Origin: Tessaracoccus bendigoensis DSM 12906
GTDB taxonomy: Bacteria > Actinomycetota > Actinomycetes > Propionibacteriales > Propionibacteriaceae
Direction: 5' to 3'
Assembly (NCBI RefSeq): GCF_900141915.1
Contig: NZ_FQZG01000051.1
Location: 1-32,867, forward strand
DNA length: 32,867 nt
Part shown: piece after piece, positions 25,295 to 32,867 of the stretch
Position numbering within the stretch: position 1 is the stretch's first letter
Layout: each line of letters begins with the position of its first letter
Notes under the pieces: model-generated
The model's database searches: none
What the model saw: only the letters and a program-made list of their open reading frames with translations
Told to the model about the DNA's origin: nothing
Program-made: the position numbers and the translations under genes

Positions 25295-25750
25295 AGTAGC
25301 TTGAATGAGATCTTCGGTATCGATCCGGATGCACCCGAGGTCATTCGGGCCAGGCACCTGATCGAGAACGACCAGGATCTGCTGGATTCGCTGGTGCGGA
25401 TCCGGAAGGAACGCGGCCTGTCCCAGGGCGATGTCGCGAAGATCCTGGGAGTGAAGCAGCCCAGTGTCGCCGACTTCGAGGCCCATGACAGCAACCCGAC
25501 CATGGCGCGGATTCGGCGTTACGCGGACGCCGTCGGCGCGCTCATCTCGCACAAGGTGGAGATGGACACCGGGCAGCTGTTGGACGATCGCCGCGGGCAG
25601 TGGGTCTCGGCGAGCCTGGAGGTTGAAGTGACGGCTCCGCAGGGCGCCCGCGAGCAGCGCAAGGTGATTCCGATCTCGGCCGCGCGCTCCTGGTCTGTCA
25701 CCGCTGCCGATCCCGCGAGTAGCTCGGGCACTTGGATCCTGGGAGCGTGA
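25292..25750 (+). CDS. higA: HigA-like HTH antitoxin with chaperone-dependent tail
   Basis: 152-aa XRE/Cro-type DNA-binding antitoxin. The HTH lies at about 31-88: LLDSLVRIRKERGLSQGDVAKILGVKQPSVADFEAHDSNPTMARIRRYADAVGA. From memory it closely follows mycobacterial HigA1 (LVDALIALRK...LSQVEVAKRMGVRQPTVSGFE...DP.LSTLQRYA.AL.A). The region after residue 90 is a C-terminal extension ending SWSVTAADPASSSGTWILGA. In TAC systems a hydrophobic, aggregation-prone C-terminal chaperone-addiction (ChAD) segment makes the antitoxin dependent on the SecB-like chaperone; the Trp/Ile-containing tail fits that, by inference. Its TGA overlaps the chaperone's GTG. It likely represses its own operator at 25277-25294. 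Confidence 0.83.
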   Translation: MSSLNEIFGIDPDAPEVIRARHLIENDQDLLDSLVRIRKERGLSQGDVAKILGVKQPSVADFEAHDSNPTMARIRRYADAVGALISHKVEMDTGQLLDDRRGQWVSASLEVEVTAPQGAREQRKVIPISAARSWSVTAADPASSSGTWILGA

Positions 25751-26208
25751 GCGGCCCCATGGATATTGTTGAACTACTTTCGACAGTTCGGCTTGACGAT
25801 GTCAGGACGATCGAGGAGACCGCCAAGCTCGCCCTCGACGCGGCACCAGACAAGGGCCTTGGCGTTTTCGACGAATCTGACGCCAACGGTGAACTGACCA
25901 TCCAGGTCAATGCTGTGGCGTGGGGCTTGAGTATCGAAATCTGGTTCCGGACCCGATACCAGACGCCGTCGGCGACTCTCGCTGCCACGGTCGCGACCGT
26001 GTACCGGCGCGAGGAAGCGACCGAAATTCCGGATCAGACGAAGCGTGACTTCATCGAGAAGGTAGCCGTGATGGCGGCTTACCCCTACCTGCGCAGTGCC
26101 CTGCACGAGCTTGCGGCAAAGCTCAGGCTGGGAAGCCTCACGCTCGACATCCTCCGCCAGGGCGAGTTTCGGATAGCTGGAGCCGGTGGCGACGGCGAGA
26201 CGGCGTAG
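25747..26208 (+). CDS. SecB-like TAC chaperone
   Basis: 153-aa SecB-like protein (GTG at 25747, overlapping the antitoxin TGA; an ATG at 25759 is the alternative). The diagnostic C-terminal block FIEKVAVMAAYPYLRSALHELAAKLRLGSLTLDIL (YPYLR at 112-116) aligns well, from memory, with the Rv1957 chaperone of M. tuberculosis (WPYIREYVYDLTGRLALPPLTLEIL). The first half (ELTIQVNAVAWGLSIEIWFRTRYQ) fits the SecB beta sheet. Role: binds the ChAD tail of the antitoxin, protects it from degradation, and thus keeps the toxin neutralised; a third party that titrates the chaperone would free the toxin. It is not housekeeping SecB, which actinobacteria generally lack. Its TAG overlaps the brxD GTG by one base. 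Confidence 0.82.
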   Translation: MSGPMDIVELLSTVRLDDVRTIEETAKLALDAAPDKGLGVFDESDANGELTIQVNAVAWGLSIEIWFRTRYQTPSATLAATVATVYRREEATEIPDQTKRDFIEKVAVMAAYPYLRSALHELAAKLRLGSLTLDILRQGEFRIAGAGGDGETA

Positions 26209-27536
26209 TGGTTGAGGTCTCACCGCGACGCCGTCGGGAAGTGATCGACGCGCTGAGGCGCGGCACCGTGCCTGCCAGCGGGCTGGACCTGCTGGCCGTC
26301 GGTTTGGAGCGCTTCGACGCCGCGTTGGCGGCCGAGCGGGACGCCGTCGCCGGGGGTGGCGCGGTGTTCAAGGCCGTGCGGGGCGAGTACGGCTCGGGTA
26401 AGACGTTCTTCTCGCGGCACCTGGCGGAGTCGGCGCTGCGTCGAGGCTGGGCGACGTCCGAGGTGCAGATCAGTGAGACCGAGACGCCGCTGCACCGGTT
26501 GGAGACCGTCTACCGACGGATCACCGAGTCGCTTCGCACCGCCACGGTGCCGCCCAGCGCCTTCCGGTCGGTGCTCGATTCGTGGCTGTTCACGCTCGAG
26601 TCGGACGCGATCGGCGCCGACCCGGCATTGGCTTCGGCGGGTGAGGCGACGTTGGCTCAGGCCGTCGAGAGGCTGCTCGATGCCAGGCTCGCGGACGTGA
26701 ACAGCAAGACGCCGGCTTTCGCGCAGGCGCTGCGCGCCTACCGTGCCGCGATGCTGGCTGGGGACGGGCCGGCAGCCGACGCGCTGGCCGCGTGGCTCGG
26801 CGGGCAGCCGCACGTCGCGGCCTCGGCGAAACGCGCCGCCGGTATCCGCGGCGACCTGGACCACTTCGGCGCGATGGCGTTCCTGCAGGGGTTGCTCACA
26901 GTGTTGCGCGACGCCGGACACCCTGGCCTGTTGGTGGTCCTCGACGAGGTGGAGACGCTGCAGCGAGTCCGCGGTGACGTGCGTGACAAGGCCCTCAACG
27001 CGTTGCGTCAGCTGATCGACGAGATCGATTCCGGCCGCTACCCGGGGCTGTACCTGCTCGTCACAGGCACACCTGCATTCTTCGAGGGGCCCTCCGGGGT
27101 GGCTCGCCTGTTGCCGTTGGCGCAGCGCCTCCACGCGGACTTCACCACCGACGCCCGCTTCGACAACCCGCGCGCCGTCCAGATCAGGCTGCCCGGGTTC
27201 GACCGGGCCGCGCTCCTCGCGGTCGGCCGACGCGTCCGAGACCTGTACGCCGACGGTGCCACCGATAGCGACCGGATCCGGCGGGTCGTCGACGACGACT
27301 ACCTGGCTCAGCTGGCCGACGCGGTGACGGGGTCGTTGGGTGGGAAGGTCGGGATCGCGCCGAGGGTGTTCCTGAAGAAGCTTGTCGGGGACGTGCTGGA
27401 TCGTGTCGACCAGTTCGAAGACTTCGATCCCCGCCGCGACTATGCGCTCACCGTCGCGAGGGGCGAGCTGACCGAGGTCGAGCGCAACGCGATGCGGCCG
27501 GCCGGTCGGGCCGACGACGTCGACCTGGACCTGTGA
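26208..27536 (+). CDS. brxD: BrxD, BREX ATP-binding protein
   Basis: 442-aa AAA-type ATPase of BREX type 2. It starts at the GTG at 26208 (TAGTG overlap with the chaperone stop): VEVSPRRRREVIDALRRGTVP. Walker A is FKAVRGEYGSGKTFFSRHLAE (Lys65), Walker B is LLVVLDEVETLQRV (Asp246/Glu247), followed by NALRQLIDEIDSGRYPGLYLLVTGTPAFFEG, a sensor-1-like strand. RLPGFDRAALLAVGRRVRDLY and a C-terminal winged-helix-like end complete it. This matches the BrxD/DUF2791 family normally found after pglZ and before brxHI. Its role in BREX is unproven; it may recruit or load the helicase. Confidence 0.9.
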   Translation: MVEVSPRRRREVIDALRRGTVPASGLDLLAVGLERFDAALAAERDAVAGGGAVFKAVRGEYGSGKTFFSRHLAESALRRGWATSEVQISETETPLHRLETVYRRITESLRTATVPPSAFRSVLDSWLFTLESDAIGADPALASAGEATLAQAVERLLDARLADVNSKTPAFAQALRAYRAAMLAGDGPAADALAAWLGGQPHVAASAKRAAGIRGDLDHFGAMAFLQGLLTVLRDAGHPGLLVVLDEVETLQRVRGDVRDKALNALRQLIDEIDSGRYPGLYLLVTGTPAFFEGPSGVARLLPLAQRLHADFTTDARFDNPRAVQIRLPGFDRAALLAVGRRVRDLYADGATDSDRIRRVVDDDYLAQLADAVTGSLGGKVGIAPRVFLKKLVGDVLDRVDQFEDFDPRRDYALTVARGELTEVERNAMRPAGRADDVDLDL

Positions 27537-27552
27537 ACCGGCCCGGTCAGCC

Positions 27553-29679
27553 GTGAGTGGATTCGACCTGCTGCACCCCGTCGTGCAGCACCATGTCGTC
27601 AACACGCTGGGGTGGCGGAGCCTGCGGCCGCTGCAGGAAGACGCCGTCGCGCCGGTGCTGGGTGGCTCCGACGCGCTGCTGCTTGCGCCAACGGCGGGCG
27701 GGAAGACGGAGGCGGCGCTGTTTCCGATGCTGAGCAAGATGGCGGCCGAGGATTGGCGCGGCACGTCCGTGCTGTATCTGGCGCCGCTGCGGGCGCTCCT
27801 GAACAACCTGGAACATCGGGTGCAGGGCTACGCCCGCTGGCTGGGCCGCGACGCCGCCGTCAGGCACGGTGACACCGGGCAGGGGGCCAGGCGTCGGCAG
27901 GTCGTCGAACGGCCAGATGTGCTGTTGACAACGCCCGAGTCGCTGGAGTCGATGCTGGTCTCGGCGACGCTTGACCCGCATGTCGTCTTGGCCGATGTGC
28001 GGGCGGTGATCGTCGATGAGGTACACGCCTTCGCTGGCGACGACCGCGGTTGGCATTTGCTGGCGGTTCTGGAGCGGCTCTCCCGGCTGACGGGTCGGCC
28101 GTTGCAGCGCGTCGGTTTGTCGGCCACCGTCGGGAACCCCGTCGACCTGCTGCGCTGGTTGCAGGGCAGTAACCATCCCGGGGTTCCGGCGGTCGTGGTG
28201 TCGCCCACGGCGGAGGCGGGCGTCGAGGTGGACATCGAGCTGGACTTCGTCGGGTCGCTGGAGGGCGCTGCCACCGTGATCAGCGCGCTGCACCGCGGCG
28301 AGAAGAGGCTGGCGTTCGCGGACTCGCGGCGGATCGTCGAACGGCTCGCCGGGAGCCTGCGGGAGCGGGGGGTGGAGACGCATGTGTCGCACTCCAGCCT
28401 TTCCGCCGCGGAGCGACGCCGGGCGGAGGCTGCCTTCAGTGAGGGTCGGGACTGCGTGATCGTGGCCACCTCGACGTTGGAACTTGGCATCGACGTCGGC
28501 GACCTGGACAGGGTGCTGCAGCTGGGGGCGCCCGGCACGGTGGCGTCGCTGCTGCAACGGCTGGGGCGCACCGGACGCAGGCCGGGGACGAGCAGGAACA
28601 TGCTGCTGCTGGCCGCCGACGATGCCGAGCTGCTGCGGGCGTTCGGGTTGCTGCTGCTGTGGTCGGAGGGCTACGTCGAGCCGGTCCTGCCGACGTCGTC
28701 GCCGAGACACATCGCGGCGCAACAGTTGCTCGCTTTGGCGCTGCAGGAGGGTCGGGTGGGTCGCAACACCTGGCCGGAGTGGTTGGGCGGGTTGCCGTTG
28801 GCGCCGTCGGAGAGCCTGCCCGGGTTGGTCGACCATCTTGTCGGCACCGGGCACCTCGACGTCGATGAGGGGATGGCGTTCATCGGCCCGGAGACCGAAC
28901 GTCGCTACGGTCGTCGGCATTTCATGGAGCTGATGAGCGTGTTCACCACCGATCCTCAGGTGACGGTGCTGCACGGGCGCGACGAGATCGGCGTCGTCGA
29001 CCCGATGGTGCTGTTGGAGAAGGTGCAGGGCCCGCGGCTGATTGCGTTGGCGGGGCGGTCGTGGAAGGTGAACTCGGTCGACTGGACGCGGCACCGCGCC
29101 TATGTGGAGCCGGCCGAGGGGAGAGGGCTGGCGCGGTGGTCGGGGTCGCGTGCCCTACTGAGCCATGCCTTGTGTGACGCGATGCGGCGGGTGCTGCTGG
29201 GGGCCGACCCGGCGGGGGTCGGGATCACGAGGCGTGCGGAGGGTCGGATCGCCGAGGCCAGGTCGCAGTGGGCGAATCGGGTCGACCGGGAGCGCACCGT
29301 CGTGCTCCGTGAAGACGAGGAGGTGCGCTGGTGGACCTGGGCCGGTGGCCGGGCCAACGCACTGCTGCATGCGGCGTTGGGAGTCGTCGATCCGGAGCTG
29401 CTCGACCCGGATCGTTCCTTCGACAGCGTCCACATCGTGCTGCGTGCCGACGTCGGTCCCGGGCGGGTGGGCGCGGCGGTGCGAAGCATCGTCGGTCACT
29501 TCGGGCCGACCCTAGAGGGGGTTTGGCCGGATGTGGACCGTCGGGCGGTTGAGGGGCTGAAGTTCGCCGACATCTTGCCCCTTGGGGTGGCTGAGCACAC
29601 GTTGGCCGAGCGCTTGGTTGATCGGGCCGGCGCTGGGAACGTGGTCGCCCGGGGTGTCGTCGAGCGGCGGGTCGGCTAG
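27553..29679 (+). CDS. brxHI: BrxHI, Lhr-like DEAD/DEAH-box helicase of BREX
   Basis: 708-aa superfamily-2 helicase, last gene of the BREX type 2 operon. It starts with GTG at 27553, 16 nt after brxD. Motifs in order: Q-motif region LRPLQEDAVAP, Walker A APTAGGKTE (Lys51), LAPLRALLNN (Ia), TTPESLESML (Ib), Walker B VDEVHAF (Asp155-Glu156-Val-His158), GLSATVGN (III), ATSTLELGIDVGDLDRVLQLGAPG (V), LLQRLGRTGRRPG (VI). The long region after the RecA pair (about 360-708) is Lhr-like, including RSWKVNSVDW. Length is normal and the frame is intact. It probably remodels DNA or displaces proteins during BREX action. Confidence 0.92.
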   Translation: MSGFDLLHPVVQHHVVNTLGWRSLRPLQEDAVAPVLGGSDALLLAPTAGGKTEAALFPMLSKMAAEDWRGTSVLYLAPLRALLNNLEHRVQGYARWLGRDAAVRHGDTGQGARRRQVVERPDVLLTTPESLESMLVSATLDPHVVLADVRAVIVDEVHAFAGDDRGWHLLAVLERLSRLTGRPLQRVGLSATVGNPVDLLRWLQGSNHPGVPAVVVSPTAEAGVEVDIELDFVGSLEGAATVISALHRGEKRLAFADSRRIVERLAGSLRERGVETHVSHSSLSAAERRRAEAAFSEGRDCVIVATSTLELGIDVGDLDRVLQLGAPGTVASLLQRLGRTGRRPGTSRNMLLLAADDAELLRAFGLLLLWSEGYVEPVLPTSSPRHIAAQQLLALALQEGRVGRNTWPEWLGGLPLAPSESLPGLVDHLVGTGHLDVDEGMAFIGPETERRYGRRHFMELMSVFTTDPQVTVLHGRDEIGVVDPMVLLEKVQGPRLIALAGRSWKVNSVDWTRHRAYVEPAEGRGLARWSGSRALLSHALCDAMRRVLLGADPAGVGITRRAEGRIAEARSQWANRVDRERTVVLREDEEVRWWTWAGGRANALLHAALGVVDPELLDPDRSFDSVHIVLRADVGPGRVGAAVRSIVGHFGPTLEGVWPDVDRRAVEGLKFADILPLGVAEHTLAERLVDRAGAGNVVARGVVERRVG

Positions 29680-29881
29680 CACGTCTCGGCCGAAAGCGAC
29701 CCACACCTACATCAGGAGCGCCTTTTGGGTCTGGGGCGACGAATCCAACGGGTGGCTTCTCTTCGGCAGGGGTTGGCGATGTGGCGCACGACGGTTTGCA
29801 GTCGATACGGCGTCGGGGGCGTGAAGTGCGGTCGGCTCCCGGGCGCTGTCTTCGGCGCGCCTGATTCTTGGTTCTGGCTGC
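29680..29881. other. Non-coding gap after the BREX operon
   Basis: 202 bp between the brxHI stop and the recombinase remnant. I see no family signal in any frame and no clean terminator; only an imperfect GGTCGGC...GCCG...CGACC dyad spans the brxHI stop at about 29670-29702. Confidence 0.5.
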
Positions 29882-30290
29882 TCAGCTGGCGGCGCATCTC
29901 GCGCTGTCGCGTTGCAGTTCCCGGTAGACCGTGGCACGGGAAACGTTGAACAGGAGCCGACCCACAGGATCGGCCGGGTCATAGACGCTCCCGCCGAGGC
30001 TCAGGGGCGACACCTTTGCGGGTCAGCTCGTCGGCGATGTCACGGGCATCCGGCAACGAGGGGGCCAGGCGGTCCAGCTTGGTGACTACGAGGGTGACGC
30101 CAGAACGCACGGCTGCGAGTGCCTTGGCCAGGCCGGGCCTGGCTCGTGTGTTGCCGGTGAGTCGAGTCCGTGATCGACGTGGATGTTGTCTTCGTCAACT
30201 CCGAGACCTTTGAGTGCATCAAACTGTGCCGTGAGGTCCTGCTCGTTCGTGGACACGCGGGCGTAGCCGATCAGCAGGTCCCAAGTGTTG
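29882..30290 (-). pseudogene. Decayed serine recombinase (resolvase/invertase family)
   Basis: A resolvase-family site-specific recombinase in three broken pieces. Piece 1: LLIGYARVSTNEQDLTAQFDALKGLG...DHGL, the catalytic N-terminus with the YARVST serine motif and no visible start codon. A tandem 5-bp duplication (GAGTC GAGTC, 30159-30168) then shifts the frame into piece 2: TGNTRARPGLAKALAAVRSGVTLVVTKLDRLAPSLPDARDIADEL. A 1-nt insertion in a run of four G (30004-30007, plus strand) shifts into piece 3: LSLGGSVYDPADPVGRLLFNV joined directly to SRATVYRELQRDSARCAAS and a stop. The roughly 55 residues normally between FNV and the HTH sequence SRATVYR are missing. This is almost certainly inactive and marks former mobile DNA at the island edge. 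Confidence 0.87.
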
Positions 30291-30630
30291 CGGTTAGCTC
30301 TCCCTCAGCGGGCATTTCATCGGGCGGGTCTTACGGGCATCCGCCTCACGCGTGTTCCCTTACGATGCGACGGCGCCGCTGCCCTGGACGGTGAGGGACC
30401 GGCTTACGGACGTGGCTGGAAGGGCCCTGTGTCGTCGGTTCGGGGTGGCCCGATCGCCGAACTCACCCAGGCAACTGCGCCTGGGAGCCTCCTCCCACTC
30501 GTTCGTCGTCTCCAGTTGTGCCCTGCGGACACATCCCGGGACCTTGGATCTGTCAAGCTTGGGGCGGGGGCCGTCTCGCGGACTGCGAAGCTGTACGGGG
30601 GCGTTCGTGTTTCTGGTGAAGGAGTTGCTC
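30291..30630. promoter_or_regulatory. Upstream region of the caspase-STAND gene
   Basis: A 340-bp stretch without a credible gene. It contains a perfect 7-bp hairpin at 30466-30485 and ends in a strong AAGGAG ribosome-binding site (30619-30624), 6 nt before the ATG at 30631. The promoter of the downstream gene must be here, but I cannot pick a -10/-35 pair. Confidence 0.5.
30466..30485. repeat. Perfect 7-bp hairpin (CCCAGGC-loop-GCCTGGG)
   Basis: CCCAGGC and GCCTGGG flank a 6-nt loop AACTGC, 145 nt upstream of the caspase-STAND start. No T-run follows on either strand, so it is more likely an operator or mRNA-leader structure than a terminator. Confidence 0.4.
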
Positions 30631-32867
30631 ATGGGTGAGGACGTACCGAGGCTGTTCGCGGGGGTGGGGATCTCCAACTACGTGAATCATTCCACGTTGC
30701 CGCAGGCGGTGGCTGACGTTGAGGCGGTCCACAAGCTGCTGCGGATCCCTGAGCGTACTCCCTTGCTCGATCCAGACAAGGACAGTGTGGGCGACTTCGT
30801 TGGGTCGCTTCACGGTGCGATGCCTGATGGTGGATTGATCGTGTTCATGTGGAGTGGCCACGGAAAGCTGGATGGAGGGCTGCGGCTCATCACCGCCGAC
30901 GACGATACCCATCCCGACGGGGTCGCGTTCACCGAGGCGATCCGGCCGCTCGTGAAGTCGAGGGCGCACCAACTGCTGTTCATGGTTGATGTGTGCCACG
31001 CCGGTGAGGCGGCCACGAGCATGGAGATGATTCGCGCGCTAGTCAACGACGTGCCACCCGCCGATGACCGGGTCTGGGCCGGAGTGCTGGCTTCCTGTCA
31101 GCAGGTGGAAACTGCGCGCGACGGCCTGTTCGGGGAGGTTCTCACGCGGTTGCTGACGCGTGGTCCGAGCGAGGACGGGGTGATCAAGTGGCCCTCCGGC
31201 TCGAAATTCATCTCCGGTGAGGAACTCGGCTCCGCTCTGCTGAGCGAATGGCCAGAGGAGGCGTCGCAGCGGCCTCGATTCTCCCGGGACGGGTTACAAC
31301 TGGCCCTCATCCCCAATCCCCTGTTCAAGCCGGAGCTCCTCCCGGCCCGCATCGTGGAGCACCTGCTTCTCGCGGCGCGTGGGGGCGCGGATGAAGGCGA
31401 AGCCTCTGCGTTCACCGGCCGGGTCGCTGAGGTGAATCAGGTGGTAGGTTGGGTCCGCTCGGAAGAGCCGGGGATGCATGTTGTGACCGGTGCGCCGGGC
31501 ACGGGCAAGTCCGCGATCCTCGGCCGGGTCGTGTCTTTGTCGGATGCCGGTGAGCGATGTCGGCTTCTCAGCTCTGATCCGTCTCTCGCACATGAGGATC
31601 CAGGAGAACGGTCGGTCCATGCGGCGGTTCATGTCCGCGGCCTGACCGCCGACCAGACAGCGCAGCGCATCCACGCCCAACTCGTCGCTGCCGGGGTCCT
31701 GGACCCCGAGAGCACAAGAGAGTGCCGCAACGTCAACCAGTTCCTCGGGGACGTGGAGGCCGCGTTCCACGACGGCGGCGTACCGGTGGTTGCGGTCGAC
31801 GGCGTGGATGAGGCGCGAGGCGAGGCTTTCGATATCGCGTCCGGTCTGCTTGTGCCGCTCTCCAGATGGGCGACGGTCATGGTGGCCACCCGTAACCTGA
31901 ACCCACCCACCGGAGAGGGCGGTGAGTTTCTGATCGACGCTCTGTCGCCGACGGGGGCTGAACTTGATCTGGCCGACCCGGGAATCGCAGCCCAGGGTGT
32001 GTTGGACCTGCGCGAGTACATCCTCCGTCGGCTCAGCGGTGTGGCTTCCGAGATGGACCCGGGCAAGGTCGCGGATCTGCTCACGGGAACGGCGTCCAGC
32101 GCCAGCCTGCCGTTCCTGCTTGCGCGGCTGGTGACCAGCCAACTGATCCATTCGCCCATCGATAGCGGGGTGGAAGGCTGGCAGGAGTTGGTGGCCGCGT
32201 CACTTCCGCAAGCATTGGAACGGGATCTGGCGGCCGTCGCCGCGCCTGCCCACCGTGACGACATCGACGAACCCGCGTTCGCGAAACTCCTGGTGACCGC
32301 GTTGTCTTGGGCGCTTGGTTCCGGGTTGCCACTGCCCGAGTGGGCCGCAATCGCCGATGCCCTCTCCGATGGTGCGTACTCGGAAATTACGCCACCGGAT
32401 CAATGGTGGGTGCTGGAACAACTCGGCCGCTACCTGATCCAGGACGTCGAAGCCGAGCAGGCCGTCTACCGGATCGCCCACGCCAGCATCATCGAGTGGC
32501 TCCGCCCACCCAGCAAACGACCGCAGGAGGTGTTCACCGACCCGAACGCACAGATGGTGTCCGGCGCCCTCCTAAACCGCTACGAGGCGCTGCTCAGGGA
32601 GGGGATTTCGGCCCAAAGCACAACCTACCTGTGGCGCTACGCGTGGCGGCACGCCGCAGAAGCCGGGCCCACCGGCGTCGATCGTCTTCGAACGCTGTCG
32701 TCGATCTCAACGGCTCTCTTACCAGACGTAGCCAGCGCATCGTTGGAGGTTGCAGCGGCATTTCGGACGTGGGGGAAACGTGCCGAGGCGTTGCCCCCAA
32801 CCCAGGAATCGGTAACCATCTATCAGGGGTTGGCTGAGCAGAATCCCGCGTTCCTACCAGACCTCGC
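30631..32867 (+). CDS. Caspase-like protease fused to STAND NTPase (TPR start at edge), partial
   Basis: A frame open for 745 codons that runs off the right edge. It starts at the ATG at 30631, 6 nt behind AAGGAG. Residues 1-230 are a caspase-like (peptidase C14) domain: LFAGVGISNY, then IVFMWSGHGK with catalytic His77, and LLFMVDVCHAGEA with catalytic Cys122. Then a P-loop NTPase: FTGRVAEVNQVVGWV, VVTGAPGTGKSAIL (Lys293), Walker B VVAVDGVDEA (Asp390, Asp393/Glu394), and a helical STAND-type region with RIAHASIIEWL near 616-626. The last residues (AEALPPTQESVTIYQGLAEQNPAFLPDLA) are the beginning of actinobacterial-type TPR repeats. By analogy with caspase-containing STAND (Avs-like) defence proteins, it probably senses an invader through the C-terminal repeats and releases protease activity. 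Target and trigger are not visible. Confidence 0.88.
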   Translation, partial: MGEDVPRLFAGVGISNYVNHSTLPQAVADVEAVHKLLRIPERTPLLDPDKDSVGDFVGSLHGAMPDGGLIVFMWSGHGKLDGGLRLITADDDTHPDGVAFTEAIRPLVKSRAHQLLFMVDVCHAGEAATSMEMIRALVNDVPPADDRVWAGVLASCQQVETARDGLFGEVLTRLLTRGPSEDGVIKWPSGSKFISGEELGSALLSEWPEEASQRPRFSRDGLQLALIPNPLFKPELLPARIVEHLLLAARGGADEGEASAFTGRVAEVNQVVGWVRSEEPGMHVVTGAPGTGKSAILGRVVSLSDAGERCRLLSSDPSLAHEDPGERSVHAAVHVRGLTADQTAQRIHAQLVAAGVLDPESTRECRNVNQFLGDVEAAFHDGGVPVVAVDGVDEARGEAFDIASGLLVPLSRWATVMVATRNLNPPTGEGGEFLIDALSPTGAELDLADPGIAAQGVLDLREYILRRLSGVASEMDPGKVADLLTGTASSASLPFLLARLVTSQLIHSPIDSGVEGWQELVAASLPQALERDLAAVAAPAHRDDIDEPAFAKLLVTALSWALGSGLPLPEWAAIADALSDGAYSEITPPDQWWVLEQLGRYLIQDVEAEQAVYRIAHASIIEWLRPPSKRPQEVFTDPNAQMVSGALLNRYEALLREGISAQSTTYLWRYAWRHAAEAGPTGVDRLRTLSSISTALLPDVASASLEVAAAFRTWGKRAEALPPTQESVTIYQGLAEQNPAFLPDL

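Noticed and set aside
26220-29094. Minus-strand frames of 528 and 515 aa opposite brxD and brxHI
   Set aside because: Both oppose genes with clear ATPase and helicase motifs; composition is typical of antisense GC-rich frames.
29665-29705. Possible rho-independent terminator after brxHI
   Set aside because: The dyad is imperfect, overlaps the stop codon and has no T-run.
31294-32264. Minus-strand frames of 285 and 211 aa at the right end
   Set aside because: They are antisense to the caspase-STAND frame, which has catalytic His/Cys, Walker A and Walker B and stays open to the window edge.

Overview
The window is a dense defence island from a high-GC bacterium, almost certainly an actinomycete. 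The grounds are GC near 65-70 %, many GTG starts and 4-nt ATGA/GTGA gene overlaps, a BREX type 2 (Pgl) locus, and a toxin-antitoxin-chaperone module closely resembling the mycobacterial one. Genus cannot be named from this sequence; no rRNA, tRNA or housekeeping gene is present.

Left part, minus strand (about 1-10.3 kb): a type III-D CRISPR-Cas operon read right to left. Order of transcription: 718-aa RAMP protein (TIGR03986-like), Cas10 (GGDD palm, no HD domain), single-domain Cas7, Csx10 (Cas5), two-domain Cas7, a small protein in the Csx19 position, a two-pass membrane protein with a SAVED-like sensor, a 78-aa NLTxH-family protein, Cas6, a wrecked cas1 (probably once RT-cas1), cas2 with a frameshifted 3' end, and at the window edge the first CRISPR repeat of an array that continues off-window. 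Nearly all genes overlap by 4 nt. Interference, crRNA processing and cyclic-oligoadenylate signalling look intact; spacer acquisition looks dead in cis. The membrane-SAVED protein is the only recognisable signalling effector.

Middle part, plus strand (10.6-29.7 kb): a complete BREX type 2 operon, pglW-pglX-pglY-pglZ-brxD-brxHI, divergent from the CRISPR operon across a 249-bp regulatory gap. A three-gene TAC module (HigB-like toxin, HigA-like antitoxin, SecB-like chaperone) sits between pglZ and brxD. It is joined to both neighbours by overlapping stop/start codons, has lower GC, and has its own AT-rich candidate operator.

Right part (29.7-32.9 kb): a decayed serine recombinase on the minus strand (two frameshifts and an internal deletion), then a plus-strand gene that runs off the window. 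That gene encodes a caspase-like protease fused to a STAND-type NTPase, with a probable TPR start at the window edge.

Together the island layers a nucleic-acid sensing system with a membrane effector, a modification/exclusion system carrying an embedded addiction module, and a probable STAND/caspase suicide switch. The most novel features are the TAC module stitched into BREX-2 and the SAVED membrane protein with its small coupled partner in an adaptation-dead III-D locus.
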